Origin: Bacillota bacterium
Lineage (GTDB): Bacteria > Bacillota > Clostridia > Lachnospirales > Cellulosilyticaceae
Assembly: GCA_023393125.1 (NCBI GenBank)
Contig: JAEWMQ010000024.1
Location: 62,001 to 126,000 of the forward strand
Length of the DNA stretch: 64,000 nt
Direction: 5' to 3'
Positions 63,607-64,000 of this stretch are shown here, one piece after another; the first letter of the stretch is position 1, and each line of letters starts with the position of its first letter. The translations under genes and the position numbers were made by a program. The notes below the pieces were generated by a model. It made no database searches. It was given only the letters and a program-made list of their open reading frames with translations, and had not been told where the DNA came from.

Positions 63607-63637
63607 ATGCCCTAGAAATGAAATCTAGGGCATTTTG
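63607..63637 (+). terminator. Intrinsic terminator after the M16 protease gene
   Basis: ATGCCCTAGA pairs with TCTAGGGCAT around AATGAAA, followed by TTT. Confidence 0.85.
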
Positions 63638-63733
63638 CTTATCAATTTATGATAGAAAGAGTATACGGCTGTTGTTTTATTTGATATAATAAAATTATAT
63701 GTAAATTATGAATGAGTCCGAAGGAGGAAGACC

Positions 63734-64000
63734 ATGGCATATTTTGGTAAGGTGGTCATCATTACAGGAAGTGGACAAGGCATAGGACAGTGTATGGCTT
63801 TAGCATATGCTAGAAAAAGAGCGATTATTATTATTGCAGAAGCAGATGAAGAAGCAGGAGAAGAAACCAAAGCCCTAATTGAAGCAATGGGTGGAGAATG
63901 CCTGCTCATTAAGACTGATGTAAAAGAAGAGACCTCAGTAGTACAGATGGTTAACCAAGTTGTTGAGCGTTATGGAAAAATAGATGTTTTGATTAATAAT
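63734..64000 (+). CDS. Short-chain dehydrogenase/reductase, N-terminal part (3' truncated)
   Basis: The first 89 residues of an SDR enzyme run off the end of the window. VVIITGSGQGIGQ near residue 7 is the TGxxxGIG cofactor motif, CLLIKTDVKEE near 56 contains the Asp that contacts adenine, and KIDVLINN ends the visible part (NNAG motif). An acidic residue at the end of strand 2 (IIIIAEADEE) suggests NAD preference. The catalytic Ser-Tyr-Lys lies outside, so the substrate cannot be guessed. AAGGAGG precedes the ATG. Confidence 0.88.
   Translation, partial: MAYFGKVVIITGSGQGIGQCMALAYARKRAIIIIAEADEEAGEETKALIEAMGGECLLIKTDVKEETSVVQMVNQVVERYGKIDVLINN

Noticed and set aside
1..64000. CRISPR arrays, tRNA/rRNA genes, T-box leaders, insertion sequences.
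   Set aside because: No regularly spaced direct repeats, no cloverleaf or rRNA segments, no T-box consensus and no transposase were seen by reading; short tRNAs could still be missed without a scan.

Overview
The window is AT-rich, gene-dense DNA from a low-GC Gram-positive bacterium. A complete spoVA sporulation cluster, a PolC-type replicase, HemZ, RemA, SpoT-type RelA and a PASTA-domain kinase point to an endospore-forming anaerobic member of Clostridia. A lineage near Lachnospirales, possibly Cellulosilyticum-like, is my inference from gene content and was not tested by search. I saw no rRNA, tRNA, CRISPR array, transposase or prophage gene.

Layout. 1-546 is the 3' end of a BMP/PnrA-type nucleoside-binding lipoprotein gene. 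736-6880 carries an orphan Rossmann-fold protein, a four-domain persulfide/CoA-disulfide reductase with a thioredoxin gene, a helical-bundle protein, a lipoprotein and tcdA. Two diverged ~115 bp repeats bracket the reductase-thioredoxin pair. 6937-13287 holds a small S1-domain protein (reverse strand), apt, relA, dtd, a metallo-beta-lactamase-fold hydrolase and hemZ. 13453-16519 is spoVAA-AB-AC-AD-AE, preceded by an easily missed 58-codon ORF. 16804-21569 has an Lrp regulator with an aminotransferase, a Fur/PerR regulator (reverse), a decayed acetyltransferase, an ArsC/Spx-like protein, a TraX-like membrane protein, a polysaccharide deacetylase and a small putative spore protein. 21651-31907 has a very large class B penicillin-binding protein with an unusual leader, a siroheme sulfite/nitrite reductase, polC and a YczE-like membrane protein. 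31992-37633 has a hypothetical protein, a DbpA-like helicase, an McrB/McrC-like pair and citrate synthase (reverse).

The last third is classic Firmicutes housekeeping synteny. Divergent rqcH is followed by yicC-remA-gmk-rpoZ-priA-def-fmt-(zinc peptidase)-rsmB-rlmN-stp-prkC-rsgA-rpe-thiN. Then come rpmB (reverse), asp23/gls24, a DAK2-domain fatty-acid-kinase-like gene, recG, rsmD, coaD, a coiled-coil protein, a PreP-like M16 protease and the start of an SDR dehydrogenase. These genes couple translation start and rescue, ribosome maturation, nucleotide supply and PASTA-kinase signalling. coaBC, which in Bacillus lies between rpoZ and priA, is absent and a 44 bp perfect palindrome sits in that gap.

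The observations most worth checking are: the McrC-like protein whose D-x12-DxK nuclease signature reads D-x12-HxC; the penicillin-binding-protein leader, where a hairpin separates a good Shine-Dalgarno from the start codon; the small ORF at the head of spoVA; and the paired repeats with a compensating hairpin. No single element is clearly a new system. All family assignments come from reading the translations, with no database search.
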